This document shows positions 18,760 through 27,373 of a DNA stretch of 64,000 nt, piece by piece. The notes beneath the pieces are model-generated. The model was not told the DNA's origin and made no database searches. It was given only the letters and a program-made list of their open reading frames with translations. The translations under genes and the position numbers were made by a program. Origin of the DNA: Phytoactinopolyspora mesophila (lineage in GTDB: Bacteria; Actinomycetota; Actinomycetes; Jiangellales; Jiangellaceae); NCBI RefSeq assembly GCF_010122465.1, contig NZ_WLZY01000007.1:286934-350933 (forward strand). Direction: 5' to 3'. The stretch's first letter is position 1. Each line of letters opens with the position of its first letter.

Positions 18760-19952
18760 TGAACATGACAGGTGGAACGGCTGTGACCGCCACGGACCCG
18801 TCGGCGCTGCTGCCGGACGACACCAGCACAGCCTTGCTCGTGGGCCGGGTTTGGGATCCCGAGAGCGGCGGGCCGCGGCCGGTCCGGGTCGCCGGAGAGG
18901 AGGTCTTCGACCTCTTCGACGCCGCTCCGACCGTATCGGAGTTGTTGGAGACGACCGGGCAGGAACAGATCCGGGCAACCGGCGGTTCCGCGCGCTGGCG
19001 CCTGTCCGACTTGGTCGGCGCTTCGCTGAGCCGGGACTCCGAGCGAGCACACCTGCTGGCACCGATCGACCTGCAGGTGGTGAAAGCGTGTGGAGTGACC
19101 TTTGCCGACAGCATGGTCGAGCGAGTGATCGAGGAGCGTTGCGCCGGTGATCCAGCGCGAGCGGCCGAGTTGCGCGAGCGCGTCGGCCAAACCCTGCCTG
19201 CGGAGATCGCAACGGTGCAACCAGGGTCGACCGCGGCTTCGGCGCTGAAGAAGGTGCTGGTCGAGGAAGGACTGTGGTCGCAGTACCTGGAGGTCGGCCT
19301 CGGGCCGGACCCGGAGGTCTTCACCAAAGCGCCCGTGCTCTCCTCGGTCGGCTACGGCGCCCAGGTCGGCATCCCCGAGTTCTCGACGTGGAACAATCCC
19401 GAACCTGAACTCGTCCTCGTCGTCGACTCACAGGGCCGGGCGCGGGGAGCCACGCTCGGCAACGATGTGAACCTGCGCGATGTCGAGGGTCGCAGCGCAC
19501 TGCTTCTGGGCATGGCCAAGGACAACAACGCCTCAAGCGCCGTCGGTCCCCTCATCCGGCTCTTCGACGACTCGTTCACCATGGACACGGTGCGCCAGGA
19601 ACGGATCATGCTGCGGGTCGAAGGCGCCGACGACGGCTACGTGCTCGAAGGCGAAAACAGCGTCGGACGGCTCAGCCGCTCGTTCGAACAGCTGATCAGC
19701 GCTACGTACGGCACACACCACCAGTACCCGGACGGCTTCGCTCTCTACACGGGCACGTTGTTCGCGCCGGTTCAGGACCGGGACACGCCAGGCATGGGGT
19801 TCACGCACAAACACGGCGACCGTGTCTCGATTCGAAGCACGCACCTCGGCACACTCATCAACGACGTCGCCCCCACCAGCTCACTGCCCCGCTGGCAATT
19901 CGGGATCCGCGCCCTCGTCAACTACATTCACGGTCATGGCCAGCGTCGTTGA
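18759..19952 (+). CDS. Fumarylacetoacetate hydrolase-family protein
   Basis: 397-residue FAH-fold metal enzyme. The C-terminal domain (from about 110) has VTFADSMVERVIEER, the metal-site GIPEFSTWNNPEPELVLVV and GNDVNLRDVEGRS. This long form with an N-terminal extension resembles enzymes that process 2-keto-3-deoxy acid sugars (dehydratases or diketo-acid hydrolases). It is therefore the natural next step after the fuconate dehydratase. It overlaps the upstream gene by one base (TGATG), with AAAGGA upstream. The exact reaction is not settled by sequence. Confidence 0.82.
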   Translation: MNMTGGTAVTATDPSALLPDDTSTALLVGRVWDPESGGPRPVRVAGEEVFDLFDAAPTVSELLETTGQEQIRATGGSARWRLSDLVGASLSRDSERAHLLAPIDLQVVKACGVTFADSMVERVIEERCAGDPARAAELRERVGQTLPAEIATVQPGSTAASALKKVLVEEGLWSQYLEVGLGPDPEVFTKAPVLSSVGYGAQVGIPEFSTWNNPEPELVLVVDSQGRARGATLGNDVNLRDVEGRSALLLGMAKDNNASSAVGPLIRLFDDSFTMDTVRQERIMLRVEGADDGYVLEGENSVGRLSRSFEQLISATYGTHHQYPDGFALYTGTLFAPVQDRDTPGMGFTHKHGDRVSIRSTHLGTLINDVAPTSSLPRWQFGIRALVNYIHGHGQRR

Positions 19953-20676
19953 CGCCGGCCAGGAGGCTACGCGGCCATCCACGGCACCAGCACGCCGGTT
20001 GTCGAGCGACGACGTCTACAACCGGCTCCGCGCGTTGATCTTGGAGAACGCGATCGCTCCGGGCGAGCGGGTCAATATCGATGCGCTGGCCCGTCAGCTC
20101 GGAGTGTCGCAGACACCGGTCCGCGAGGCGGTCCGGCGTCTGGAAGGCGACCAGCTACTCAACAAGGTGCCCGGCAAGGGTTACCAGACCACGCCGTTGC
20201 TGGATCTCGACCGGCTGCGCCAGCTCTTCGAATTCCGGCTGGTGGTGGACCTGTGGGCGGTACGTGCGGTGGCGGTGAACCGGCTGGGGAACCCGGGCCC
20301 GCAACTGCGCGAGGAGATCGATCGGTTCACCCGCGCCATCGTCGGCGTCGGGGACATCCGGCACCTACTTCTCGAACATGACACCAGGTTTCACGGGCTT
20401 GTCCTGGGTGCACTCGGAAACGACGTCGCCAAGACCGCCTACGACCAGACACATTGCCATTTTCATGCCTTCCGCCTGTACTCGGCAGACACCTCCGGCG
20501 CGGTCACGGTCGATGAGCATGCGCGCGTCGCCCGGGCAATCGAAGCTTGTGACGCCGACGAGGCGGAAGCAGCCATGCACCACCACCTCACGAACGCCTT
20601 CTACCGCTTCTCCGAGGCCTTCGGCAGCAGCCGTGACGTCCAGCTGCGACACCCGGAACCGGCTCGAATCTTCTGA
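19936..20676 (+). CDS. GntR/FadR-family regulator of the sugar-acid operon
   Basis: A 246-residue transcription factor. The N-terminal winged helix (about 25-95: SSDDVYNRLRALILENAIAP ... GVSQTPVREAVRRLEGDQLL) is followed by an all-helical FCD ligand domain with HDTRFHGLVLGALGND and a DEHARVARAIEACD segment, whose histidines usually bind a metal. The ATG at 19936 lies within the 3' end of the FAH gene (17-base overlap), so it is translated with the operon. It probably represses the operon through the CCTATAGG pair until the sugar acid binds. Confidence 0.85.
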   Translation: MASVVDAGQEATRPSTAPARRLSSDDVYNRLRALILENAIAPGERVNIDALARQLGVSQTPVREAVRRLEGDQLLNKVPGKGYQTTPLLDLDRLRQLFEFRLVVDLWAVRAVAVNRLGNPGPQLREEIDRFTRAIVGVGDIRHLLLEHDTRFHGLVLGALGNDVAKTAYDQTHCHFHAFRLYSADTSGAVTVDEHARVARAIEACDADEAEAAMHHHLTNAFYRFSEAFGSSRDVQLRHPEPARIF

Positions 20677-20716
20677 CGCGCCGGCCGCCGCTTCCACGCG
20701 AGACGGCCCGATCACG

Positions 20717-21173
20717 TCAGTCCTGGGACAGAGCGTCAAGCGCTACCTCGGTCGCGTCGGCGATCAGGGAGTTGCCGGACTCCGCGCCATCGGTCTCGCG
20801 CGTGGACATCACCGCGAGGACGATCGGTTCGCGCTCCGGAGGCCACCGGACCGCGATCGCGTTACGAGTACCGTAACCGCCGGCGCCGGTGCGGTCCCCG
20901 ATGGTCCAGCCTTCCGGAGTTCCCGCCCTGATCAGTTCCTCGCCCGTGGTGTTTGTCGCTGTGGCGCACGACAGCGTCGGCCAGCTCGATCCGTGGCTGT
21001 CTCCGGAGTCTCGTCGGGGACTGCCGGATTCGCGGCTTCCGCAGGCGGGGGATCGTTGGCGAGTCGGCGGCAGGGTCGTCGACGGTGGATGAGCACGCGA
21101 GCGTCAGGACGAGTGCGAACACAGCCAACGTGGCCAGGGCGATGGTCTGCTTGAACGGGAACTGCACGGTCAT
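20717..21173 (-). pseudogene. Class A beta-lactamase remnant, internally deleted
   Basis: The 5' end at 21173 encodes MTVQFPFKQTIALATLAVF with a lipobox LTLAC. The 3' end, in another reading frame, encodes TTGEELIRAG, GWTIGDRTGAGGYGTRN, AVRWPPEREPIVLAVMST and a stop at 20717; this is the C-terminal block of class A beta-lactamases, with DRTG in the KTG position. The central part with the SxxK serine and SDN motif is missing and the frames do not match. About 150 codons remain of an expected 290-300, so the gene is dead. Confidence 0.8.
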
Positions 21174-21291
21174 AGCAAGCAGTCTCGCTTGGGCACGGTG
21201 CAATCAGGAAGCCGAAGTGGACAGTTCGGTGCCGAGCGCCGCGTGATGTCGGACATCACGATCGACACGCGCTTCATGACGGGAATCTGCT

Positions 21292-21331
21292 CAATGTAAT
21301 GAGGTTTAAGGTTCTAAACCATGTTACATTG
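21292..21331. promoter_or_regulatory. Composite palindromic operator of hipBA
   Basis: Nested inverted repeats: TCAATGTAA and TTACATTGA on the outside, GGTTTA and TAAACC inside, with symmetric 3-base spacers and a 6-base centre. It is AT-rich against a GC-rich background and lies about 25 bases upstream of the HipB-like gene. HipB-type antitoxins are known to autorepress through such sites. Confidence 0.75.
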
Positions 21332-21352
21332 AGGACGAACAAATGAGGTGAG

Positions 21353-21691
21353 ATGATGCGACGCGCTCACTCCTACTCGCCGTCGGCCGTTCAGACCGCA
21401 CGAGTACTCGGCCTTGAAATCGCGCGGGCACGCCGCGCGCAGCGCATGAGTCAGGTGGAACTTGCTGAACGCGCCGGCATCTCCGAGAACACCCTGCGAA
21501 GCGTCGAGCGTGGTGCACCGACCGTCGCCGTCGGCATCGTGTTCGAAGTGGCCAGGCTGGTGGGCCTGGACCTGCTGGGAGTACAACCAAGCGATCTATC
21601 TGACATTGAGGCCAGGAGCCGGGAAAGGTTGGCGTTGCTACCAGCCAGGGTCCGGCCCCGGCCCGGTGAAGAGATCGATGATGACTTCTAA
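21353..21691 (+). CDS. hipB: HipB-like antitoxin, Xre-type helix-turn-helix
   Basis: 112 residues. The central helix-turn-helix (about 18-75) has LGLEIARARRAQRMSQVELA and AGISENTLRSVERGAPTVAVG; the tail ends in the acidic EEIDDDF that could contact the kinase. It neutralises HipA and represses the operon. The ATG at 21353 (or 21356) follows GAGGTG. It overlaps hipA by 14 bases. DNA around the start is more AT-rich than the neighbours, in line with a mobile module. Confidence 0.85.
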   Translation: MMRRAHSYSPSAVQTARVLGLEIARARRAQRMSQVELAERAGISENTLRSVERGAPTVAVGIVFEVARLVGLDLLGVQPSDLSDIEARSRERLALLPARVRPRPGEEIDDDF

Positions 21692-22991
21692 AGCGCCCGA
21701 CGGCCGGACGGATTCGGCCGGCCGTGCCTTCGTCTGGGTCTGGCTGCCCGACACGACCGAACCGGTTGTCGCCGGGCAACTCCGCCCGGACGGGGAGCGT
21801 CTGGTCTTCAACTACGGCCAGAGCTACCTGGAACGCCCGGACGCCTTCCCGCTGTACCTACCGGAGCTCCCACTTCGTCGCGGCGTGATCAGACCGCCAA
21901 ACGGAATGCGGGCGGCTGGTTGTGTCCGCGATGCGGCACCGGACGGGTGGGGGCAACGGGTGATTCTCGCGCGACGTCAGGGCACCCTCGCTCGTGGCAG
22001 TGACACCGCTGACCTTCCGCTGCTGACCTATCTATTGGAATCGGGATCGGACCGCGTCGGAGCTTTGGACTTCCAGAACAGCCCGTCTGAATACAAGGCA
22101 CGCCGGAACGACGCCACGCTGGAGGAAGTCCAACAGGCAACCGAGAAGTTCCTGGCCGGGGAGAAATTCTCACCGGACCTCGAAGAGGCGCTCATGCGCG
22201 GAACATCGATCGGTGGCGCCCGTCCCAAGGTGGCGCTGTGCGACCAGCTGGAAAACGGACAGCGACGCGAGATGATCGCAAAGCTCTCGGTAGCCTCGGA
22301 CCCTTATCCAGTAGTCAAAGCCGAAGCGGTCGCTATGGACTTGGCTCGCCGTGTCGGCCTGGATGTGGCAACCACAAACCTGACCGAATCCCTGGGGCGC
22401 GACATCCTGCTTGTCGATCGGTTCGACCGCCCTCAGCTGTCCACCGATCAGACGACAGGGTGGGCAGGCTCACCCGGGGAACGGCGGATGATGGTCTCCG
22501 CGCTGACCATACTCGGCCTCGACGAGATGACCGGACGCTGGGCCACCTACCACGAGTTCGCCGATGCGATCCGGCACCGATTCACCGACCCGGACCGCAC
22601 CCTGCGGGAGCTGTTCTCCCGCATCGTGTTCAACATCTGTGTGAGCAACACCGACGACCACGCTCGCAACCACGCGGCGTTCTGGGACGGCGATCGCCTT
22701 TCCCTCACCCCCGCATACGACCTATGTCCGCAATTGCGGTCCGGCGATTCCGCCGCTCAGGCCATGGCCATCGACCGGAATGGACGCCGCGAATCCCGCT
22801 TCGCCGTCTGCCTGGACGCCGCCCCGATCTATCATCTTTCCCGAACGGAAGCGCAGCGGATAATCGATCACCACGTCACCGTCATCACCGAGCAATGGGA
22901 CGACGCGGCGGAGTCAGCTCGACTGACCGGTGCAGAGAAGCAGCAGATGTGGCGGCGCCAGATTCTCAACCCGTCCGTGCACTACATGTGA
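21678..22991 (+). CDS. hipA: HipA-family serine/threonine kinase toxin
   Basis: Toxin of the hipBA pair. In E. coli, HipA phosphorylates glutamyl-tRNA synthetase and induces dormancy. 437 residues from the ATG at 21678. The N-subdomain holds VAGQLRPDGERLVFNYGQSYL. The phosphate-binding loop is GTSIGGARPKVAL. The catalytic loop is SNTDDHARNHAAFWD (Asp326) and the metal aspartate lies in YDLCPQ (Asp348). All key residues are intact, so the kinase should be active. The long reading upstream to 21462 lies in the antitoxin and is not used. Confidence 0.9.
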   Translation: MMTSKAPDGRTDSAGRAFVWVWLPDTTEPVVAGQLRPDGERLVFNYGQSYLERPDAFPLYLPELPLRRGVIRPPNGMRAAGCVRDAAPDGWGQRVILARRQGTLARGSDTADLPLLTYLLESGSDRVGALDFQNSPSEYKARRNDATLEEVQQATEKFLAGEKFSPDLEEALMRGTSIGGARPKVALCDQLENGQRREMIAKLSVASDPYPVVKAEAVAMDLARRVGLDVATTNLTESLGRDILLVDRFDRPQLSTDQTTGWAGSPGERRMMVSALTILGLDEMTGRWATYHEFADAIRHRFTDPDRTLRELFSRIVFNICVSNTDDHARNHAAFWDGDRLSLTPAYDLCPQLRSGDSAAQAMAIDRNGRRESRFAVCLDAAPIYHLSRTEAQRIIDHHVTVITEQWDDAAESARLTGAEKQQMWRRQILNPSVHYM

Positions 22992-23017
22992 TCTGATCTC
23001 GACCCGGCGCTCAGCAG

Positions 23018-23374
23018 TCACGGGACACTCGGCAGATGATCGCCGTGTGACTCCACGAGGGCCACCGAGGCAGTGAGGCGCCAGGCTTCGAACGTGAGCT
23101 CGGCCAGCTCGTCGAACTCGATGCCCTCCAGGTACACCACGACCCAACCGAACTGGCCAGCCGTGAACTGGATCTCGAAGACATCGGGACGCTCGGCGAC
23201 GAGAGCGAGCTGCTCGGCCAGCGTCTGTTTCAGGCCGACCGTCTGGGTTGCCTCCCACAGATAACCGAAGGTGTTGCCGCCGACCTTGAACGCGGTGTAG
23301 TTGGGCGACACACTCTGCTGGGTTTCGGGCAGCTGCTCGATGATCTGAAGGAACGCGGCGCTGGACACGGGCAT
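23018..23374 (-). CDS. MmcQ/YjbR-family protein
   Basis: A small protein of about 118 residues with the MmcQ/YjbR fold. Marked features are NYTAFKVGGNTFGYLWE, the loop FEIQFTAGQFGWVVVYLEGI and a C-terminal ELTFEAWRLTAS helix. YjbR was described as DNA-binding, but the family role is unclear. The start is uncertain: ATG 23374 (MPVSSAAFLQ) gives the usual length, and an ATG at 23425 would add 17 residues reaching into an inverted repeat. Lies downstream of the fru operon. Confidence 0.7.
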   Translation of the reverse strand: MPVSSAAFLQIIEQLPETQQSVSPNYTAFKVGGNTFGYLWEATQTVGLKQTLAEQLALVAERPDVFEIQFTAGQFGWVVVYLEGIEFDELAELTFEAWRLTASVALVESHGDHLPSVP

Positions 23375-23416
23375 GAACATATAGAACCAGACGCCGCCGA
23401 CAACCATGGTGTCGAC

Positions 23417-23487
23417 GCATGGCACGTTGAATGCTCGTTCGAAACCGGTATCTGATGCCGGTCCAACGTGTACTCAACGTGCCATGC
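23417..23487. terminator. Inverted repeat downstream of the fructose PTS operon
   Basis: GCATGGCACGTTGA (23417-23430) and its reverse complement (23474-23487) form 14-base arms around 43 bases. A further partial copy, TGGCACGTT, follows near 23498. It is placed 17 bases after the fruA stop and may terminate or stabilise the operon transcript. Confidence 0.5.
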
Positions 23488-23504
23488 CACTCAGGCTGGC
23501 ACGT

Positions 23505-25007
23505 TCAGGCGCCAACGGCCACAGCCGCATCCTCGGGATCCGGAACACGGCGCAGGCTCTTCAGGCCGATCACACACCCGGCGGTGACGACCGCGCCGGC
23601 GACGATAGCCAGCAGGTACAGTGCCGGCTGGCCGATCAGGCCGATGACCCAGATGCCTCCGTGCGGCGCACGTAGCGTGTTACCGATGCCCATCACCATC
23701 GCACCGGTGACGGCCGAGCCGGCCATGATGGACGGGATCACCCGCAACGGGTCGGCGGCGGCGAACGGGATGGCTCCCTCGGTGATGAACGACGCCCCCA
23801 GCAGCCATGCGGCACGGCCGTTTTCCCGCTCGGCGCGACTGAACAACCGCTTGCGGACGACGGTGGCCAAGGCCAGGCCCAGCGGTGGTGTCATCCCGGC
23901 GGCCATCACCGCCGCCATGATGATCAGGTTGGTGCTGTCCGCCGCCGTGGCAGCACCGGCCAGCCCTGTGGTGGCGAACGTGTAGGCCACCTTGTTGACC
24001 GGTCCGCCCATGTCGAAGGCCATCATCAGACCCAGAAGCGCTCCGAGCAGAACCATGTTGGCGCCGGTCAGGCCGGTCAGCCAGTTCTCGAGGCCCGACG
24101 CGGCCGCGGACAGCGGAGCGCCCAGCAAGACCAGCATGACCAGGCCGGTCACCGCGGTGGCCACCAGCGGGATCACCACCACCGGCATCACACCGCGCAG
24201 CGCCTTGCCGACGGGTATCCGGCTGATCCACAAGGCGGTGAACCCGCCGACGAATCCGGCCGCGATGCCTCCCAGGAAGCCCGCGTCCACGGCCAGCGCG
24301 AGCGCGCCGCCCACAACACCGGGCGCCAGCCCGGGCCGGTCGGCAATGGCGAAGGCGATGAAGCCTGCCAGTATGGGGACGAGAAACCCGAATGCCGCCG
24401 CGCCGACATGAAAGAAGAGCGCAGCCCAGCTGGTGGAAGAGAAGACATTGAAGTCTTCGACGACGCTGCTCAGCTCCACGTCGACGATTTCGTATCCACC
24501 GATCATGAAGCCCAGCGCGATCAAGATCCCACCAGCGGCGACAAACGGGATCATGTAGCTGACACCCGTCATCAGCCACTGGCGGATCCGGGTGCCTACG
24601 CCCGCCCCGGGCGTCACCTTGGTGGCCAGGGCTGCCGGCTCGGCCTCTGGTGCTACAGGCGACGTGCCCGGCGCGCCTGCCTCCGCCATCACAGCGGCAG
24701 ACTCACGTGCCACCTGTTCGGCTTCGCTGATGACGTCGGCAGCGGCCGAGATGGCGCGTTTGACGCCGACATCGACCAGGGGCTTGCCGTCAAACCGGCC
24801 GCGGTCGCGGACTTCCACGTCCGCGGCGAAGATCACCGCGTCGGCGGCGGCGATGGTCTCCGCGGGCAGCGGCGACAGACCGGCGGAGCCTTGGGTCTCG
24901 ACGGTGATCTCGTGCCCGGCGGCCCGTGCGGCCTGTTCGAGGGCCTCCGCGGCCATGTAGGTGTGCGCGATGCCCGTCGGGCACGAGCTGACGGCGACGA
25001 ATTTCAC
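23505..25007 (-). CDS. fruA: PTS fructose transporter, fused EIIB-EIIC
   Basis: Membrane permease that takes up fructose and phosphorylates it to fructose-1-phosphate. 500 residues. The N-terminal EIIB domain (1-100) begins MKFVAVSSCPTGIAHTYMAA, with the phospho-acceptor Cys9. An Ala/Glu linker (110-130) leads to the EIIC domain of eight or more helices, with VSYMIPFVAAGGILIALGF, FDMGGPVNKVAYTF and ITEGAIPFAAADP typical of the fructose EIIC. The ATG overlaps the EIIA stop by four bases. EIIA is supplied by the separate gene upstream; HPr and EI are not in the window. Confidence 0.95.
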   Translation of the reverse strand: MKFVAVSSCPTGIAHTYMAAEALEQAARAAGHEITVETQGSAGLSPLPAETIAAADAVIFAADVEVRDRGRFDGKPLVDVGVKRAISAAADVISEAEQVARESAAVMAEAGAPGTSPVAPEAEPAALATKVTPGAGVGTRIRQWLMTGVSYMIPFVAAGGILIALGFMIGGYEIVDVELSSVVEDFNVFSSTSWAALFFHVGAAAFGFLVPILAGFIAFAIADRPGLAPGVVGGALALAVDAGFLGGIAAGFVGGFTALWISRIPVGKALRGVMPVVVIPLVATAVTGLVMLVLLGAPLSAAASGLENWLTGLTGANMVLLGALLGLMMAFDMGGPVNKVAYTFATTGLAGAATAADSTNLIIMAAVMAAGMTPPLGLALATVVRKRLFSRAERENGRAAWLLGASFITEGAIPFAAADPLRVIPSIMAGSAVTGAMVMGIGNTLRAPHGGIWVIGLIGQPALYLLAIVAGAVVTAGCVIGLKSLRRVPDPEDAAVAVGA

Positions 25008-25456
25008 GACGGCACCACCTCTCGGTTGACGATGCCGGCCACGGTGGCCGCATCGGGCGCGGACAACAACGCGTCCTTGAATTCCTGGTTCATCAGCTTC
25101 CGGGCCAGCGCGGCCAGCATCTTCAGGTGTTCGGTGTCTCCGCCCTCCGGGGCGGCGATCAGGAAGATCAGCCGCGCCGGGCCGTCGTCGGCGCCGAAGT
25201 CGACGCCGTCAGCCGAACGTCCGAAGCCGAGCGTCGGCACGACTACATGTGCGCTCTTGGCATGCGGGATCCCGATTCCACCGGGTAACCCGGTGGGCAT
25301 CTGCTCCTCACGGGTTCGCACGTCGGCGAGGAAGCCGTCGAGGTCGGTGACCCTGCCTCCCGTGAACAGCCGCTCCGCCAGCTGCCGGGTCACGGCATGC
25401 CGGTCACCGGCGCCCAGATGGAGTTCGACGAAATCCTCGGTGATCAGGTCGGTCAT
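25004..25456 (-). CDS. PTS fructose-type EIIA component
   Basis: A 150-residue soluble EIIA of the fructose/mannitol class that passes phosphate from HPr to the EIIB cysteine. The active-site histidine lies in GGIGIPHAKS (about residue 65), and FLIAAPEGGDTEHLKMLAALA follows. The ATG at 25456 is preceded by GAGGAGGCC. A longer frame to 25630 runs into fruK and is rejected. It sits between fruK (16 bases) and fruA (4-base overlap). Confidence 0.93.
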   Translation of the reverse strand: MTDLITEDFVELHLGAGDRHAVTRQLAERLFTGGRVTDLDGFLADVRTREEQMPTGLPGGIGIPHAKSAHVVVPTLGFGRSADGVDFGADDGPARLIFLIAAPEGGDTEHLKMLAALARKLMNQEFKDALLSAPDAATVAGIVNREVVPS

Positions 25457-25472
25457 AGTGGCCTCCTCGGCC

Positions 25473-26486
25473 TCATTCGGAAACTGGATACGAAGGATCG
25501 GGATCGGTGTCCACACGCACCTGAACACCCGCGATGTCTTCGGCGGCCGGCATCCGGCTGCCAGGCAGCGTGACGGCCGCGGTCCCCCAGGCGACGGCCG
25601 TCTCCAGGGCAGCCGCGCCGGAGCCGTCAACCGAGCCGGTCACCGCACAGAGATATCCGGCCAGCAGCGCGTCGCCCGCACCGACGGTGCTGCGTGCAGC
25701 CGCGGCCAGGCCGGCACTCGCGTGGACCGGCGGACGTCCGGCACGCACCAGCACCGCGCCGTACCGGCCCAGGCTGACGACGACGGTCCGGGCCGGTCCC
25801 GGCGCGCCGTCACCACCACGTGAGGGCGGGGGCACTGCCCGATCCCCGAGCGCTAGCAGCCGCCGGGCAGCGTCCACTACGTCACCGAGCGTCCGCAACT
25901 GCCGGCCGTCGATCTCGCTCAGCTCGTGGACGTTGGGCTTCATCAGGTCCGCGCCGGCCCGCGCCGCGTGTAGCAGCGCTGGTCCCGACGTGTCGATCGC
26001 CACCGGGACGCCATGCCGATGGCCCAGCTCCACCAGGCGGGCATGGAAGTCCGGGCTGATCCCGCCCGGCAGGCTCCCACAGCCCACCAGCCACGCGGGC
26101 GACCGCGCGAGTGTCGCCGCGACACCGGCGAGCAACCCCGTGCGCTCGCCGGCAGTGAGAACCGGACCGGGCTCGTTGAACTTGGTGGTGGTGCCGTCGG
26201 GCTCGGTGATGGTGATGTTCGCGCGGATCGGCCCGGTGATCGGCACCGCCTCCACCTCGACACCGCATTCCTCCAGCAGCTCGATGAGCAGACGCCCTTC
26301 CGCACCGCCGAACGGAACCGTGGCCACCGCCTTGGCGCCGTTGACGGTGAGCGCGCGGGCGACGTTGACGCCCTTGCCGCCGGGATCGATCTGGGTGGAG
26401 CGTCCATGGTGGACGCGGCCCCGCTCCACCCGGCGCACGCCGATGGAGCGGTCGACGCTTGGGTTAGGAGTGACGGTGACGATCAT
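25473..26486 (-). CDS. fruK: 1-phosphofructokinase
   Basis: Phosphorylates fructose-1-phosphate to fructose-1,6-bisphosphate, feeding glycolysis. PfkB/ribokinase family, 337 residues. N-terminal VTVTPNPSVDRSI and the PfkB signature GGKGVNVARAL; C-terminal ATP/catalytic motif STVGAGDALLAGYL with the base aspartate. A Gly/Pro-rich insertion near residue 225 (RGGDGAPGPA) lengthens it beyond the usual 310. The start lies three bases after the fruR stop. Second gene of the fru operon. Confidence 0.94.
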   Translation of the reverse strand: MIVTVTPNPSVDRSIGVRRVERGRVHHGRSTQIDPGGKGVNVARALTVNGAKAVATVPFGGAEGRLLIELLEECGVEVEAVPITGPIRANITITEPDGTTTKFNEPGPVLTAGERTGLLAGVAATLARSPAWLVGCGSLPGGISPDFHARLVELGHRHGVPVAIDTSGPALLHAARAGADLMKPNVHELSEIDGRQLRTLGDVVDAARRLLALGDRAVPPPSRGGDGAPGPARTVVVSLGRYGAVLVRAGRPPVHASAGLAAAARSTVGAGDALLAGYLCAVTGSVDGSGAAALETAVAWGTAAVTLPGSRMPAAEDIAGVQVRVDTDPDPSYPVSE

Positions 26487-26489
26487 GGC

Positions 26490-27251
26490 CTACGCCCGGA
26501 TCACTCGGGGTCCGGCCGCTTCGATCTCGGCCGCGGTCTCGTCGTCGAGGCCGGCGTCAGTGATGATCGTGTCGACGTCATGGATAGGTGCCACGTGCGC
26601 GAAATGGTCCGTGCCGATCTTGGTGTGGTCGGCCAGCACGACGGTGCGCCGGGAGGACTGAACCATCGCGTGCTTGGTGGCCGCCTCGGTCTGGTCGGCG
26701 GTGGTGAGCCCGCGTTTCACGGACAGTCCGTTGGTGCCCAGGAACGCGACGTCGGCGAACACCTCCGCAAGCGCCCGGACCGGCCACTCTCCCACTCCGG
26801 CCAGGGTCACCCCCCGGACCCGCCCTCCCACCAGGTAGAGGGTGAGGTTCGGCCGGTTGGCCACGATATTGGCGATGGACAGCGAGTTCGTCACCACGCG
26901 CAGCTCGCGGTCGAACGGCAGCTGCTCGGCCAGCCGGGCCGTCGTGGTCCCCGCGTCCAGCACGATGGCGCCGTCCTCAGGGAGCTCGGCCACTGCGGCC
27001 TTCGCGATACGTTCTTTCTCCGCGACCAGGCGATCCTCGCGTGCCGCGACGGCCGGCTCGAAGCCCAGCCGCTCCACCGGAACCGCGCCGCCGTGCACCC
27101 GCCGGAGCACACCGTGCCGCTCCAGCAGAGTGAGATCACGCCGGACCGTCTCCGCCGTCACATCAAGCTCGGTGGCCAGTGCCGCGACCTCGACCCGGCC
27201 GTGCGCCCGGGCGCGGTCGAGGATGAGCTGCTGTCGCTCCGCTGCGTACAC
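26490..27251 (-). CDS. fruR: DeoR-family fructose operon repressor
   Basis: Repressor expected to sense fructose-1-phosphate. 253 residues from the GTG at 27251, which has GGAGG upstream; an ATG at 27353 is rejected as it adds 34 unrelated residues. The N-terminal DeoR helix-turn-helix (YAAERQQLILDRA ... LDVTAETVRRDLTLLERHG) is followed by the isomerase-like sensor domain with LDAGTTTARLAE, VVTNSLSIAN and AFLGTNGLS. First gene of fruR-fruK-EIIA-fruA. Confidence 0.9.
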   Translation of the reverse strand: MYAAERQQLILDRARAHGRVEVAALATELDVTAETVRRDLTLLERHGVLRRVHGGAVPVERLGFEPAVAAREDRLVAEKERIAKAAVAELPEDGAIVLDAGTTTARLAEQLPFDRELRVVTNSLSIANIVANRPNLTLYLVGGRVRGVTLAGVGEWPVRALAEVFADVAFLGTNGLSVKRGLTTADQTEAATKHAMVQSSRRTVVLADHTKIGTDHFAHVAPIHDVDTIITDAGLDDETAAEIEAAGPRVIRA

Positions 27252-27275
27252 CGGACCTCCAAACGCAGATGATCG

Positions 27276-27313
27276 GAATGATTCAGAAACATTCAGATGT
27301 TGTTTTGCATCTG
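27276..27313. promoter_or_regulatory. Candidate FruR operator
   Basis: ATTCAGA is repeated directly 10 bases apart (27281-27287 and 27291-27297). CAGATG and CATCTG then form an inverted repeat around TTGTTTTG. The DNA is AT-rich and lies 30-60 bases upstream of fruR, as expected for a DeoR-type operator or promoter. Confidence 0.4.
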
Positions 27314-27373
27314 TTTTACGCCCGCGTGACGGCCACGTCAAGAGATTTCCCACACGAACCCACAGAACCGGGC

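Noticed and set aside
26013-27272. 419-codon open frame opposite fruR/fruK
   Set aside because: Low-complexity antisense shadow; both real genes on the other strand have full family motifs.
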